Under the pieces are notes generated by a model that saw only the letters and a list, made by a program, of their open reading frames with translations, was not told the origin of the DNA and did no database searches. A program made the position numbers and the translations under genes. From Bacteroidetes bacterium 43-93 (GTDB taxonomy: Bacteria; Bacteroidota; Bacteroidia; Chitinophagales; Chitinophagaceae): 64,000 bases of DNA. How positions within the stretch are numbered: the first letter of the stretch is position 1; each line of letters opens with the position of its first letter. This document shows, piece after piece, positions 42,189-50,074 of this stretch. The DNA lies in contig MKUO01000001.1 of assembly GCA_001897855.1 (NCBI GenBank), forward strand, positions 372,001 through 436,000, in the 5' to 3' direction.

Positions 42189-42362
42189 ATGTACATCATC
42201 AGAAAGTATGCGGACTGTTGGGCTATCCATAACGATGATACCGGAGCCAGCCGCCCGTTGAGCGAAACTGAAAAAGGACTTGTTTTAATCGAATTTCCTG
42301 CGCTTGCCGAAGAAAAGCTGCGATCAATATTTACAGATGAAGTAGAAAGCATCACCCCATAA
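42189..42362 (+). CDS. Small hypothetical protein, 57 aa
   Basis: ATG at 42189 and stop at 42360-42362. Starts MYIIRKYADCWAIHNDD and ends DEVESITP. A good frame in the gap between the 64-aa and 78-aa genes. Three small genes in a row upstream of the recombinase recall excision or regulatory partners of integrases. Confidence 0.4.
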   Translation: MYIIRKYADCWAIHNDDTGASRPLSETEKGLVLIEFPALAEEKLRSIFTDEVESITP

Positions 42363-42440
42363 CTATAAACATAGAGCAAACAAAAGCCCTTTTTATTAAT
42401 CGAACAACCGGATTACCGAAATAAGCAAATTCATATTACT

Positions 42441-42677
42441 ATGACTGAACACGATAATAATTACGAAGATACCTCAGTAAGCCAATCAGAGGCGCATACC
42501 CCTGAATGGCTTCGCTCTTTCAAAGGCTGTGAGCATTACAGCGATGATGAAGCACTGGAGATATTAGGCAGCCTCGATATTATGGCACACATCTTACTTT
42601 TTGCCGGTGAACATACCAGCGATCAAAAAACAATAGTTATCCCATTTGAAAATCCTATAAACAAGAAGGCAGCATGA
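42441..42677 (+). CDS. Hypothetical protein, 78 aa, coupled to the recombinase
   Basis: Acidic small protein (TEHDNNYEDTSVSQSE). The middle resembles a helical domain (SDDEALEILGSLDIMAHILL). Its stop overlaps the recombinase ATG by four bases (ATGA), implying coupling. Possible accessory factor such as a directionality factor, by position only. Confidence 0.5.
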   Translation: MTEHDNNYEDTSVSQSEAHTPEWLRSFKGCEHYSDDEALEILGSLDIMAHILLFAGEHTSDQKTIVIPFENPINKKAA

Positions 42678-44302
42678 GAAAAACAAACGTTATGGATAAT
42701 TTTTATGCGCTATCCAAATTCGGGAAGGCGCAGCGTAGAAAGCAGGCAGCAAGACCTGGTATCAAAAACGCGGTAGTTTATACCCGCGTTTCTTCCAAAG
42801 AGCAGGCAGATAAAAACCTTAGCCTGGAATCACAACGCAATGCCATTGAAGAATATGCAAGTCGCAATAGTTTCCTGATCGCTGAATTTTTTGGAGGAAC
42901 CTATGAATCAGCTAAAACCGATGGTCGCAAAGAATTTCTGCGAATGCTCAACTACGTAAAGAAAAGCAAAGGCAAGATCACGCATATACTTGTATATATA
43001 TTAGACCGGTTTTCCCGGACAGGCGGGGGAGCTATCCAGCTTGCCGAAGATTTACGGGAAAAGTATGGGGTAGATATAATTGCTGTTACACAACCGGCAG
43101 ATACTTCTAATGCCGGAGGAGTATTGCAACAATCCATGCAGTTTATCTTTAGTAAGTACGATAATGATTTAAGAAGGCTTAGGGCGATCAAGGGAATGTC
43201 GGACAAACTTGCTAAGGGCATTTGGGTAACAAAGGTTCCAATGGGTTACGATATAATCTGGACGAATGATGTGAAGCAGATCGTTATTAATGAAATTGGC
43301 AAAAAGCTGCGCAGGGCATTCCAGTGGAAAGCAGGCGGTATGAAAAATGAGGAAATCATATTAAGGCTTCGGGCATTAGGGGTTCCCATGTATAAGCAGC
43401 AACTTACCAAAATTTTTAAGAACCCATTTTATTGCGGCCTGATTGCTCATGGATTGCTTGACGGGCAGGTTATAGAAGCCAAACATGAACCGCTGATCTC
43501 AAAATCATTGTTTTTAAAGATCAATGAAATCAATATGAAAAGTGCGGGGCATGGCGTAGCCCATAAAAAGGAAGTGGACGAAATACCGTTAAAAGTCTTT
43601 GTTATGTGTTCGGAGTGCAACACACCATTTACCGGATATGAAGTTAAAGCGAAGGGCTTATGGTATTATAAGTGCCGCACCAACGGCTGCCGGTGCAATA
43701 AGAGTGCAAAGGAATTTCATGGTATGTTTCTACAGCTTCTCAGTCAATATTCTATCCGGCCCCAATTAATAGACCCGATAATGGCAAAAATGAGGCTGTT
43801 ATGGAAAGAAATAAACAAAGATGCAATAGCTAACGAAGCTGGTCTCAAAAAGCAGATTAGCGAAGTAGAAAAGAAGATGGAGAACCTGGAGGAAGGGTAT
43901 TATGTGAACCGGGAAATGAGCCGGGAACTTTTTGATCGGTTCTATTCCAAACTTAATCAGGAACGCATGGAACTGGCCAAGCAACTTTCCAAAAGTGGCG
44001 AAACTATTTCGAACCCCGAAGTTGCAATAGGCAAAGCAGTGGAACTTTCGTCAGAACTCGCTACCGTATGGGATTCTGGCGGGTTTCGGGATAAAGAGAA
44101 GCTGCAAAAACTGCTGTTTCCTGAAGGAATTGTCTTTGATCGCAAAATCGGGGCATTTCGAACTACAAAAGTAAATTCCATTTTTCAGCTAATTGCCAGT
44201 CTGCAAAGCATTCCAGAGCATGAAAAAAGGGGACAAACTGATGCTTTGCATCGTTTGTCCCCTTTAGCGGAGAGAGAGGGATTCGAACCCCCGGACCTTT
44301 GA
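42674..44302 (+). CDS. Large serine recombinase
   Basis: 542 aa. Resolvase-type catalytic domain (about 30-190) with the nucleophile Ser40 in VVYTRVSSKEQ, ESQRNAIEEYA and an Arg in DRFSRTGGG. A recombinase domain follows (about 190-290), then a Cys-rich zinc ribbon (MCSECNTPF ... CRTNGCRC, about 310-345) and a coiled coil (about 385-440). The end reads through the tRNA-Ser terminator into the tRNA, giving SPLAEREGFEPPDL. This protein would integrate and excise the element. The overlap places one attachment end near 44220-44302. Confidence 0.9.
   Translation: MRKTNVMDNFYALSKFGKAQRRKQAARPGIKNAVVYTRVSSKEQADKNLSLESQRNAIEEYASRNSFLIAEFFGGTYESAKTDGRKEFLRMLNYVKKSKGKITHILVYILDRFSRTGGGAIQLAEDLREKYGVDIIAVTQPADTSNAGGVLQQSMQFIFSKYDNDLRRLRAIKGMSDKLAKGIWVTKVPMGYDIIWTNDVKQIVINEIGKKLRRAFQWKAGGMKNEEIILRLRALGVPMYKQQLTKIFKNPFYCGLIAHGLLDGQVIEAKHEPLISKSLFLKINEINMKSAGHGVAHKKEVDEIPLKVFVMCSECNTPFTGYEVKAKGLWYYKCRTNGCRCNKSAKEFHGMFLQLLSQYSIRPQLIDPIMAKMRLLWKEINKDAIANEAGLKKQISEVEKKMENLEEGYYVNREMSRELFDRFYSKLNQERMELAKQLSKSGETISNPEVAIGKAVELSSELATVWDSGGFRDKEKLQKLLFPEGIVFDRKIGAFRTTKVNSIFQLIASLQSIPEHEKRGQTDALHRLSPLAEREGFEPPDL
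44226..44265 (-). terminator. Terminator of tRNA-Ser, located inside the recombinase 3' end
   Basis: AAAGGGGACAAAC (44226-44238) pairs with GTTTGTCCCCTTT (44253-44265), extended by GATGC/GCATC in the loop. On the minus strand it is followed by a run of T. It lies three bases past the tRNA 3' end, so it serves that gene. Confidence 0.8.
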
Positions 44303-44352
44303 CAGTCAACGGTTTTCAAGACCGCCGCATTCGACCGCTCTGCCATCTCTCC
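44268..44352 (-). tRNA. tRNA-Ser (anticodon UGA)
   Basis: Minus-strand sequence starts GGAGAGATGGCAGAGCGG. The anticodon loop is CTTGAAA with anticodon TGA, in a CGGTC/GACCG-type stem. It has a long variable arm, a GGTTCGAATCC T-arm, and an acceptor end TCTCTCCG paired with GGAGAGA. 85 bases; no CCA is encoded. Its last bases overlap the recombinase gene's terminal codons, so this is a likely integration target. Confidence 0.95.
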
Positions 44353-44506
44353 GGGCGCAAAATTATATAACCGCCGGTATTTTCAAAATCTTTTTCGAAA
44401 ACAAGCCACATATTTTATAACGCAATGTTAAAACCGGGCGCTTTGTCGGCTATAATACAAACCCTGAAGCCGCTTTATACGTACTTGCAGTATCAAAATC
44501 AAAAGC

Positions 44507-45190
44507 ATGGTACCATTGTTGAAAACAAGTTTGGCTATATTGCTGTTTACAAACCTGACGGCATGTGCGCAGAACAGCCATAAATACGAGCAATCGAAAA
44601 CATTTAAAGAAATGAATAATACAAAGGCACAATCAAAAGAAGAACACAAAACAGAGGTGGCAACCTTCGCAGCAGGTTGTTTTTGGTGCGTAGAGGCGCA
44701 ATACCAGCAGCTTAAGGGGGTAGAGAAGGTAGAGTCGGGCTACATTGGCGGTCATACACCTAATCCTACCTATAAGCAGGTATGTACCGGGGAAACCGGC
44801 CATGCAGAGGCTTGCAATATCTATTACGATCCTTCTATTATCAGCTATGACGAGTTGCTGGCGGCGTTTTGGATAGCTCATGACCCTACGCAGCTAAACA
44901 GGCAGGGGAATGATGTGGGCACGCAATACCGCAGCGCCATCTTCTACCATAACGAAGAACAAAAGCATAAAGCAGAGGAATATAAGCGCAGACTGGATGA
45001 GGAGCATGCCTTTAATGCCCCCATAGTTACCGAGATCAGTCCATATACCACCTTTTACAAGGCGGAAGACTATCATCAGAACTACTACAACGATAATCCC
45101 AACCAGGGCTATTGCCAGTTTGTGGTAAAACCCAAGATGGATAAGTTCAAAAAAGTGTTTAAAGATAAATTAAAGGAGCCTGCACATTAG
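44507..45190 (+). CDS. msrA: Peptide-methionine (S)-S-oxide reductase MsrA, lipoprotein form
   Basis: 227 aa. Lipoprotein-like signal (LLFTNLTAC, Cys 20), then the MsrA domain (about 50-210) with the catalytic GCFWCVEAQYQ motif, GYIGGHTPNPTYKQVCTG, HAEA and YHQNYY. It reduces the S-epimer of methionine sulfoxide in proteins, here probably in the periplasm or outer envelope. Followed by a bidirectional terminator. First gene of ordinary chromosome next to the tRNA. Confidence 0.9.
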   Translation: MVPLLKTSLAILLFTNLTACAQNSHKYEQSKTFKEMNNTKAQSKEEHKTEVATFAAGCFWCVEAQYQQLKGVEKVESGYIGGHTPNPTYKQVCTGETGHAEACNIYYDPSIISYDELLAAFWIAHDPTQLNRQGNDVGTQYRSAIFYHNEEQKHKAEEYKRRLDEEHAFNAPIVTEISPYTTFYKAEDYHQNYYNDNPNQGYCQFVVKPKMDKFKKVFKDKLKEPAH

Positions 45191-45207
45191 GCAAGATAGT
45201 TGCTACA

Positions 45208-45238
45208 AAAAAGGGCTGAACATCGTTCAGCCCTTTTT
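45208..45238. terminator. Bidirectional terminator between msrA and phosphoglucomutase
   Basis: AAAAAGGGCTGAAC (45208-45221) pairs with GTTCAGCCCTTTTT (45225-45238), with T-rich ends on both strands. Confidence 0.9.
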
Positions 45239-45241
45239 CAT

Positions 45242-46648
45242 CTATGCGAGTATTGTAGTCTTTACATCTTCCAGGATATCCAGCGTTTCTTCCTTGCCGT
45301 TACCCTCTGCATATACACGCAGCAAAGGTTCCGTTCCGGATGCGCGCAGCATGATCCAGCCGCCGTTATCAAGGTGGTATTTGATGCCGTCGATAGTTTC
45401 GATGCGGTTGAATCCGTATTTGCCGAATTTACCATAGCCATTGGCAGCAGCCCTTTCGATAATTGCCTCTTTTTTCTCGTTTTCCAGCGTCAGGTCGTTA
45501 CGTTCATAAACAAAGCGGCCTACCACTTCATACACCTCTTCGCAGAGTTGCTTCAGCGTTTTGCCCGTGGTATTCATAAATTCATACAACGCCAGTCCGT
45601 CGTAGATGCCGTCGCGTTCCGGTATATGGCCTTTAACAGCAATACCTCCGCTTTCCTCTCCGCCTACCAATATATCTTCTTTGGTCATGATCTCGCTGAT
45701 GTATTTAAAACCGATAGGCGTTATTTCTATCGGTAATCCGTAAGCTTCGCACATGCGTTTTACGCGGTCGGTAACCGAGAATGCTACAGCTACTTTGCCC
45801 GTCATCCCTTTATACTTGTGCAGGTAATGTATCAGCAGCAAGATGATATGGTGCGCATCCACGAAATTGCCATCTTCATCGTACAGTCCAATACGGTCTG
45901 CATCGCCATCTGTGGCCAGTCCTATTTTTACTTCCGGAGTAGTAGCTACTGTTTTAGCCAGTTCTTTGAGGTTCTTATCTAATGGTTCCGGGGCCTGTCC
46001 GTGGAAGCCGGGGTTTTCATCGCAATGCAGTAATACAGCAGAAGGGAAGAGCCTGCGTATTACGTTCTGGCCAGCGCCATACATGGCGTCATAAGCTAGC
46101 TTGAAGGGAGATTTATTCAATGCAGCGATGTCAAATTTTTCTTCGAGGTACGCTACATACATATCCTCGAGGTTGATATAACGCAACATTCCGTTATCTT
46201 CCCAGTATTTCATTCCCTGCTTAGGAATGTCTACAGTATTCGGTATCAAAGCTTCTACCGCGGCAATATCTGCAGGATTAGATGGTCCGCCGTGTGCGCC
46301 TTTCAGTTTATAGCCGTTGTATGTAGGCGGATTGTGTGATGCGGTAATGATTACACCTTGCTGTGCCTGCACCTGCAATACACCGAAGGATATCATAGGT
46401 GTACTTACAAAACCTTTTGCCATTACTACGTTTATGCCGTTAGCACACAAAACTTTAGCAACCGTTTCTGTGAATAATGGTCCGCCAAAGCGACAATCAT
46501 GCCCCAGTAGCACGGTCGGTTTTTCATGATCATTCAGCAACCAGTCTGCAAGACCTTTAGTAACTCTTGCCACATTGTAAACAGTGAAGTCTTGTGCTAT
46601 GATAGCACGCCAGCCATCGGTGCCGAATTTTATCTTATCAATTATCAT
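45242..46648 (-). CDS. Phosphoglucomutase/phosphomannomutase
   Basis: 468 aa, the usual length. It carries the phosphoserine loop TASHNPPTYNGYK, the metal loop DGDADRIG, the sugar-binding GGEESGG and the phosphate-binding RASGTEPLLRVY. It interconverts hexose 1- and 6-phosphates (glucose or mannose) in the cytoplasm for polysaccharide and glycan precursors. Specificity cannot be told from the motifs. A perfect -7 box (TATTTTTG, minus strand, 46688-46681) lies 33 bases before the start. Confidence 0.9.
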   Translation of the reverse strand: MIIDKIKFGTDGWRAIIAQDFTVYNVARVTKGLADWLLNDHEKPTVLLGHDCRFGGPLFTETVAKVLCANGINVVMAKGFVSTPMISFGVLQVQAQQGVIITASHNPPTYNGYKLKGAHGGPSNPADIAAVEALIPNTVDIPKQGMKYWEDNGMLRYINLEDMYVAYLEEKFDIAALNKSPFKLAYDAMYGAGQNVIRRLFPSAVLLHCDENPGFHGQAPEPLDKNLKELAKTVATTPEVKIGLATDGDADRIGLYDEDGNFVDAHHIILLLIHYLHKYKGMTGKVAVAFSVTDRVKRMCEAYGLPIEITPIGFKYISEIMTKEDILVGGEESGGIAVKGHIPERDGIYDGLALYEFMNTTGKTLKQLCEEVYEVVGRFVYERNDLTLENEKKEAIIERAAANGYGKFGKYGFNRIETIDGIKYHLDNGGWIMLRASGTEPLLRVYAEGNGKEETLDILEDVKTTILA

Positions 46649-46680
46649 ATTAAAAACGATGTGTTAATTTATAGCGCCAT

Positions 46681-46724
46681 CAAAAATAAGTAAACCTTTC
46701 GACCATTCAGGTTCTTTAATTTTG
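46681..46724. promoter_or_regulatory. Divergent promoters of the mutase and the dehydrogenase
   Basis: Minus-strand TATTTTTG at 46688-46681 points to the mutase. Plus-strand TAATTTTG at 46717-46724 points to the dehydrogenase, with a TTTC at 46696-46699 as a degenerate -33. Confidence 0.55.
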
Positions 46725-46742
46725 GTTTATAAACATTATTTC

Positions 46743-48116
46743 ATGTCCGAGGTACTTACATCGATAGATCCCGCTACAGGATTGGTTTTAGGAACATACG
46801 AGATATATGATGAAAAAAAAGTAGCTAATGCTTTGAAGCAGGCGCAAAATGCGTTTTTCAGCTGGAAAGAACTAAGCTTTAAAGAGCGTGGTGCGGTGAT
46901 GAAGAATATAGCTGCCCAGCTAAGAAAAGACAAGCAGAAGCTGGCATTACTGGCAACTAAAGAAATGGGTAAACCCATAGAACAAAGCCTGAATGAAGTA
47001 GAGAAATGCGCTTTTACCCTGGAATTTTACGCTAAGGAAGGTCCGCAATTTCTTAAAGACGAAGTCGTTAAAACAGATGCACGTAAGAGTTATGTGTCGT
47101 TTCAGCCACTGGGTGTGGTATTGGCTGTGATGCCATGGAATTTTCCGTACTGGCAGGTATTCCGTGCTATGGCGCCGGCTATAATGGCGGGGAATGTAAT
47201 GCTGTTGAAACATGCATCGAATATAAGTGGATGCGCGCTTGCAATTGAAAAAGTGCTAAAAGCGGCAGGAGCGCCCAAAGGTTTATTTCAAACCTTGTTA
47301 TTGCCTTCATCCAGGGTAGAAGAACTGATCGCACACCCTGCTATCAGCGCGGTAACCTTTACCGGTAGCACGGTTGCAGGGAGTAAGGTGGCAGCTACTG
47401 CGGCAGCACATATCAAAAAGCAAGTGCTGGAATTAGGTGGCAGTGATGCCTATATTATTTTGCAGGATGCAGATATGAAACTTGCTGTAGCTACCTGTGT
47501 AAATGGCAGACTGGTAAATAGTGGGCAGAGTTGTGTTTCTGCAAAACGTTTTGTTGTGGAGAAGCCTGTGGCCAAAGAGTTTATCGCTCAATTCACCGAA
47601 CAAATGCAAGCGGCAACGTTCGGTGATCCTACAGATAGAAACAATAAGATTGGCCCACTTGCGCGCAGGGACCTGCGCGATACCTTGCATGCGCAAGTAA
47701 CTAAAAGCATAGAAATGGGGGCTAAGCTCTTATGCGGAGGTTATATACCTGAAGGCGATGGCGCTTACTACCCGCCAACCGTGCTCACCAATGTAAAAAA
47801 AGGTATGCCTGCTTATGACGAAGAACTATTTGGCCCTGTTGCGGCCATTATAGAAGCTAAGAATGAAGCAGATGCCATACGCCTGGCTAATGACAGCATC
47901 TATGGCCTGGGCGCTGGTATATTCTCTAAAAACAGGGCTAAAGCAGAAAAGATCGCTGCAACCCAATTGCAGGCAGGTAACTGCTTTGTAAACGCATTCG
48001 TGCATTCAGACCCTCGTCTGCCGTTTGGAGGCGTAAAGCAAAGTGGTTATGGAAGGGAATTAAGTATATTTGGTATCCGTGAGTTTGTAAATGTGAAGAC
48101 GGTATTTATGAACTAG
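46743..48116 (+). CDS. NAD(P)-dependent aldehyde dehydrogenase, succinate-semialdehyde type
   Basis: 457 aa from the ATG at 46743, 19 bases after a -7 box. Aldehyde dehydrogenase hallmarks: VLAVMPWNFPYWQVFR (cofactor region), FTGSTVAGSKV, LELGGSDAYIIL (Glu) and the catalytic Cys in NSGQSCVSAKRF, then LPFGGVKQSGYGRE. The compact length and MPWNFPYWQ motif match the GabD/Sad group, which oxidises succinate semialdehyde. Substrate not certain. The GDSL gene follows 15 bases later. Confidence 0.85.
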   Translation: MSEVLTSIDPATGLVLGTYEIYDEKKVANALKQAQNAFFSWKELSFKERGAVMKNIAAQLRKDKQKLALLATKEMGKPIEQSLNEVEKCAFTLEFYAKEGPQFLKDEVVKTDARKSYVSFQPLGVVLAVMPWNFPYWQVFRAMAPAIMAGNVMLLKHASNISGCALAIEKVLKAAGAPKGLFQTLLLPSSRVEELIAHPAISAVTFTGSTVAGSKVAATAAAHIKKQVLELGGSDAYIILQDADMKLAVATCVNGRLVNSGQSCVSAKRFVVEKPVAKEFIAQFTEQMQAATFGDPTDRNNKIGPLARRDLRDTLHAQVTKSIEMGAKLLCGGYIPEGDGAYYPPTVLTNVKKGMPAYDEELFGPVAAIIEAKNEADAIRLANDSIYGLGAGIFSKNRAKAEKIAATQLQAGNCFVNAFVHSDPRLPFGGVKQSGYGRELSIFGIREFVNVKTVFMN

Positions 48117-48131
48117 TTTTAGCAACTAAAT

Positions 48132-48737
48132 ATGACTTATACATACCTCGCATTAGGCGATTCTTATACTATTGGGGAGCAAGTGCCTTTGCACGAAAAC
48201 TTCCCGTTTCAGACGGCGGCATTATTAAAGAAAGAAGGACTACAAGTAGCAGATCCTGTAATAATAGCAACCACCGGGTGGACGACCGATGAACTGGCTG
48301 CTGCAATACGCGAACGTAACCTGCAGGAGACCTTCTCGTTTGTAACGCTATTGATAGGCGTAAACAACCAATATCGTGGCCGCGATCTTGAAAATTATAA
48401 AGAAGAGTATACGCAGCTGCTGGACCAGGCTATACGTTTTGCCAACGGGCATACACAAAATGTATTTGTATTATCTACACCAGACTGGGGCGTTACACCG
48501 TTTGCAGAAGGTAAGGACAGGCAGAAGGTAGCGCAAGAGATAGATGCTTATAACAAGGCAGAGCAGGAGATAACGGAGGCGCATAAATGCCACTATATCT
48601 ATATCACAGACAGTACCCGCAAAAATGGTACGACTGCTGCGTATCTGGCTGAAGATGGGTTACATCCTTCAGGGAACGAATATCGTGTATGGGCGGAAAG
48701 ACTGGCGCCGGAAATAGCGAAAGTATTAAAGCATTGA
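48132..48737 (+). CDS. GDSL/SGNH-family esterase
   Basis: 201 aa. Block I ALGDSYTIGE with nucleophile Ser, a Gly region TTGWTTDEL, block III GVNNQYRG and block V DGLHPSGNEY with catalytic Asp and His. No signal peptide, so cytoplasmic. Hydrolyses ester or acyl groups of unknown substrate. Probably cotranscribed with the dehydrogenase. Confidence 0.85.
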   Translation: MTYTYLALGDSYTIGEQVPLHENFPFQTAALLKKEGLQVADPVIIATTGWTTDELAAAIRERNLQETFSFVTLLIGVNNQYRGRDLENYKEEYTQLLDQAIRFANGHTQNVFVLSTPDWGVTPFAEGKDRQKVAQEIDAYNKAEQEITEAHKCHYIYITDSTRKNGTTAAYLAEDGLHPSGNEYRVWAERLAPEIAKVLKH

Positions 48738-49130
48738 TCACCTAAGTGATTCAAACAACTGATCGATCTTCTCTTTCTTCAGAATTTTTTGCCAGGTTTT
48801 ACCACTGCCTATAAGGCGGTCGCCTACGTTGGCAGTATAGTCAACCACCACCTCATTTTTGTTTACTCCAGCCAGTGTGGCTGTAAAGACTACTTCTTGT
48901 CCTACAAGGGCGGGGGAGTGGTGTGTGACAGTAATTCCTGTGCCAATACCTTCTTCCCCTTCTTCCTTCATCTCTAAAACAAACAGGCGGCCACTCCATT
49001 CTGCATCGCGCGTTAAGGCGAAAGTGGAATAGACGGCATGCACCTCGCCGCTTTCAAAACGCGCCGCATCAGCTTCTGTCACTTTATGTGTAAAGGTTTT
49101 AATATCACCGGGCTGAAATGGATTTTTCAT
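48738..49130 (-). CDS. Hotdog-fold thioesterase, FlK-like
   Basis: 130 aa from the ATG at 49130; a much longer open frame upstream has no homology and is rejected. Motifs GEVHAVYSTFALTRDAEW, then GTGITVTHHSPALVGQEVVF and ANVGDRLIGSGKTWQKIL match the FlK group of acyl-CoA thioesterases. The C-terminal helix ends LFESLR. The gene is directly adjacent, tail to tail, to the GDSL gene. Confidence 0.75.
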   Translation of the reverse strand: MKNPFQPGDIKTFTHKVTEADAARFESGEVHAVYSTFALTRDAEWSGRLFVLEMKEEGEEGIGTGITVTHHSPALVGQEVVFTATLAGVNKNEVVVDYTANVGDRLIGSGKTWQKILKKEKIDQLFESLR

Positions 49131-49180
49131 AATGTACTTACAAAATAATGTAAACTCCATCAATAAGTTATAGGGCTTTT

Positions 49181-49213
49181 TTTGTTTTGTTAACAAGTGC
49201 TGAAGTATCTTTG
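49181..49213 (+). promoter_or_regulatory. Promoter of the HYC/HMA/TonB cluster
   Basis: -7 box TATCTTTG (49206-49213) and TTTG candidates for -33 at 49181-49184 or 49186-49189 (spacing 21 or 16). The start codon follows 10 bases later, so the transcript is nearly leaderless. Confidence 0.55.
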
Positions 49214-49223
49214 CAAATAACGA

Positions 49224-49640
49224 ATGAAGAAGCTTCTTGTCATACCGGTAATGATCATGTACCTGCTTGCAGTTACAGGCATTATTATACATACCCACTA
49301 TTGCGGTGAAGAGCTGGCATCGTGGCAGATGTACGTAAAAGGCAAGAAGGGCTGTAAAGATGATGTCTGTAAGGATGAAGGGAATGCTGAGAAAGGTTGT
49401 TGTAAGGACAAGGTAGTAGTGTCTAAAGTCAGTACAGATCAAAATGTTGCTTCATTTTCCCAAATAAAATTGACTGTAGTAGAATGGATTCTGCCTTCTG
49501 CGCCCGTTATAAACTTCAGGGAACAACTGATATCATACCGGCAGCCAGCCACTACTACAGGCAGACCCAATGCGCCACCGGGGCGATGGCAAGGTATCCC
49601 GTTATTTAAACTTCATTCGCGTTTCACTTACTATGGTTAA
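49224..49640 (+). CDS. HYC_CC_PP family protein
   Basis: 138 aa. A signal peptide or N-terminal span is followed by the three hallmarks that name the family: HYCGEE (about residue 25), the CC pair in EKGCCKDK and a Pro-rich PP (NAPPGRW). Proteins of this type lie next to copper or heavy-metal TonB systems in Bacteroidota. Here it precedes an HMA protein and a TonB receptor in the same direction. Envelope metal handling is inferred from context. Confidence 0.85.
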   Translation: MKKLLVIPVMIMYLLAVTGIIIHTHYCGEELASWQMYVKGKKGCKDDVCKDEGNAEKGCCKDKVVVSKVSTDQNVASFSQIKLTVVEWILPSAPVINFREQLISYRQPATTTGRPNAPPGRWQGIPLFKLHSRFTYYG

Positions 49641-49712
49641 GTAATGTATCACTTCCCCCATGCCATGTTCTATGGCAGATACATTTTTATTTAATAACCA
49701 TAACATACAATA

Positions 49713-50057
49713 ATGAAACGTTTACTAATATTTTCAGGTATTATACTTTCTTCGATCGGTGCGTTCGCCCAGTCGAATGACATAGCAACTATTAAAGACA
49801 CCGTAGATGGTAACTGCGAAATGTGCAAGAAGCGCATAGAAGAAGCCGCATTCATCAAAGGTGTAAAACGTGCAGAGTGGAATGTGGATACTCATGTGCT
49901 TACGGTAATATATCGTCCATCTAAAACAGATGAAACAAGCATTTTGCAACATGTGGCAAAAGCAGGCCATAGTTCCCCAAAAGTAATGGCAACAGAAGCT
50001 GATTATAAAAAGCTGCCCGAATGCTGCCAGTATAAAACGAATAGTTGCTCACACTAA
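49713..50057 (+). CDS. Secreted heavy-metal-associated (HMA) domain protein
   Basis: 114 aa. Signal peptide (about 1-19, IGAFAQ), then a small ferredoxin-like HMA domain with the metal-binding pair GNCEMCKKR (CxxC) and the strand VKRAEWNVDTHVLTVIY. A second Cys pair (PECCQYK) lies near the end. Binds copper or a similar soft metal in the periplasm, presumably to pass it to the receptor or to bind it for detoxification. Overlaps nothing; followed by the TonB receptor with 17 bases between. Confidence 0.85.
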   Translation: MKRLLIFSGIILSSIGAFAQSNDIATIKDTVDGNCEMCKKRIEEAAFIKGVKRAEWNVDTHVLTVIYRPSKTDETSILQHVAKAGHSSPKVMATEADYKKLPECCQYKTNSCSH

Positions 50058-50074
50058 AACAGGTAATCGGTAAA

